From Nocardia suismassiliense (GTDB lineage Bacteria; Actinomycetota; Actinomycetes; Mycobacteriales; Mycobacteriaceae), in contig NZ_LT985361.1 of NCBI RefSeq assembly GCF_900269665.1, forward strand, positions 1,562,428-1,626,427: a stretch of 64,000 nucleotides of DNA, written 5' to 3'. Under the pieces are notes generated by a model that was not told the DNA's origin, searched no databases, and was given only the letters and a program-made list of their open reading frames with translations. How positions within the stretch are numbered: the first letter of the stretch is position 1; every line of letters starts with the position of its first letter. The position numbers were made by a program, and so were the translations under genes. This document shows, in pieces, positions 63,255-64,000 of the stretch.

Positions 63255-63728
63255 TCAGCCGAAGTTGCCCGGGCCGACGTTGCGGCTGTTGCGGGTGCGC
63301 AGGGAATGTACGTAATCCTCGGGCGCACCGGCCTTTTCGGCCGCGTCGGCGATCACGCCGATATAGCGGGCCGAGGGCAGGCCGCCCTCGTACGCGTCGA
63401 GCACGTACAACCAGGCCAGCGTCGGGTCGGCGCTGCTCTCACTGCGGGTGACGCGCAGTCGGATCTTCTTGTGGATGCCGAAGTCCGAGCCCTCCCATCG
63501 ATCGAGTCGCTGCTCGTCTTCGGGCGACACGTCGTAGAGCACGACGAAAACGCGGGAACCGGGCTCCTCGACGACCGTCGCCAGTGGTCCTTCCCAGCCG
63601 ATGTCGTCACCAGCGAAGGTGAGCCGCCAGCCCTCCAACCAGCCCGTTCCGGACATAGGCGAGTGCGGACAGCGCTCGAGCATCTGGGTTGAGTCCATGT
63701 TGGACCCATAGGCGGCGTAGATCGGCAC
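63255..63728 (-). CDS. gamma-glutamylcyclotransferase-like (AIG2/GGCT fold) protein
   Basis: 157 residues from GTG 63728, just before the fold's first strand PIYAAYGSNMDSTQM (GSN loop). The proposed catalytic Glu is in LDRWEGSDFGIH. This fold cyclises gamma-glutamyl amines or forms related products; exact substrate unknown. No ribosome site; the frame extends upstream to 63830 without family similarity. Length and position next to the amidohydrolase pair match my memory of Rv3304. Confidence 0.83.
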   Translation of the reverse strand: MPIYAAYGSNMDSTQMLERCPHSPMSGTGWLEGWRLTFAGDDIGWEGPLATVVEEPGSRVFVVLYDVSPEDEQRLDRWEGSDFGIHKKIRLRVTRSESSADPTLAWLYVLDAYEGGLPSARYIGVIADAAEKAGAPEDYVHSLRTRNSRNVGPGNFG

Positions 63729-64000
63729 CAGAGAAGGGTAGCCAATAACATCCGAGGATCGACTCCATCCCGGCCAGATGCGGTGTTCCGGTCGCGCGTT
63801 CCGGGCGCGGCGGCGGGTGTGGACGGGCATCGCGTAGCGATTCCGTGGGGGGCGGCGGCCGGGCTGCTTGTTCTACACATCTGACGCTGCCGACGAAGGC
63901 TTCGGTGGAGGTCTCGTTGGTCGCCGAGTCTTTTAAAAAACGTTTAGGCGCTCTTCTCTGTGGGGAATCACGAGCTTTTGGTCCAGTCTCTGTGCCCGCT
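63729..64000. other. right-end 272 bp, no supported gene
   Basis: No open frame with recognisable protein content. Near 63930-63950 there is an A/T-rich run (TTTTAAAAAACGTTTAGG) that contrasts with the rest of the window; it may be the promoter region of a gene beyond the edge. Confidence 0.5.

Noticed and set aside
63900..64000. A/T-rich right end as a possible mobile element or att boundary
   Set aside because: No direct or inverted repeat, tRNA end or integrase fragment visible within the window; too short to judge.

Overview
The window is high-GC actinobacterial DNA, most likely Nocardia or a close mycolic-acid relative. The clues are a SAM-IV type riboswitch, F420-type oxidoreductases, a type VII secretion-like gene module, many TetR/MFS pairs, frequent GTG starts, and a right half whose gene order matches, from memory, the Mycobacterium tuberculosis stretch from sdhCDAB through cdd, deoA, add, upp, pmmB and deoD to amiB1-amiA1. 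No rRNA, tRNA, CRISPR array, transposase or phage gene was recognised.

Left part (1-13.7 kb): a metY-metX methionine operon on the minus strand sits behind a SAM-IV riboswitch and a second element, a ten-residue leader ORF with three consecutive Cys codons. Then come a divergent TetR/MFS efflux pair with an obvious palindromic operator, icd (NADP isocitrate dehydrogenase), a divergent imine-reductase-like oxidoreductase/AraC-type regulator pair, an MFS exporter with a downstream TetR gene, a secreted serine beta-lactamase-fold protein and an NCS1 permease.

13.7-28.9 kb: a five-gene CoA-thioester operon (SCP-x-like thiolase, SRPBCC protein, MaoC hydratase, SDR, acyl-CoA dehydrogenase) has an upstream palindrome with the same arms as the one in front of the TetR gene at 10.1 kb. 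It is followed by two alpha/beta hydrolases, a heptad-repeat coiled-coil protein, a translationally coupled xthA/barnase-like RNase/barstar trio, a TetR/MpaB-type oxygenase pair with two tandem operators, trpS, a YihY membrane protein and a D,D-carboxypeptidase.

28.9-44.3 kb: a TetR-controlled MFS exporter with a nested operator array, phenylalanine hydroxylase, an orphan VapB-like antitoxin, two paralogous Hip1/TAP-type secreted hydrolases about 10 kb apart, radC, a TetR/DUF4386 pair with two operators, a Tat-exported PhoD phosphatase, an LLM flavin/F420 oxidoreductase, a low-complexity secreted protein, a PPOX-type oxidoreductase and a GT-C-like membrane protein.

44.3-64 kb: succinate dehydrogenase sdhCDAB, nucleoside salvage (cdd, deoA, add, upp, PNP), a phosphohexo/pentomutase fused head-to-tail in frame with PNP, two M20 amidohydrolases and a gamma-glutamylcyclotransferase. 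Two insertions break the mycobacterial-like order: a pair of tiny paralogous coiled-coil genes between cdd and deoA, and a type VII secretion-like module (EspC-like protein, WXG-like/NlpC-P60 fusion, two YbaB-like proteins) between upp and an Rv3311-like acidic protein. The two amidohydrolase genes share a stretch of about 700 bp with clearly different codon use, suggesting mosaicism. Database identities, orthology and regulatory claims are inferred from sequence reading only.
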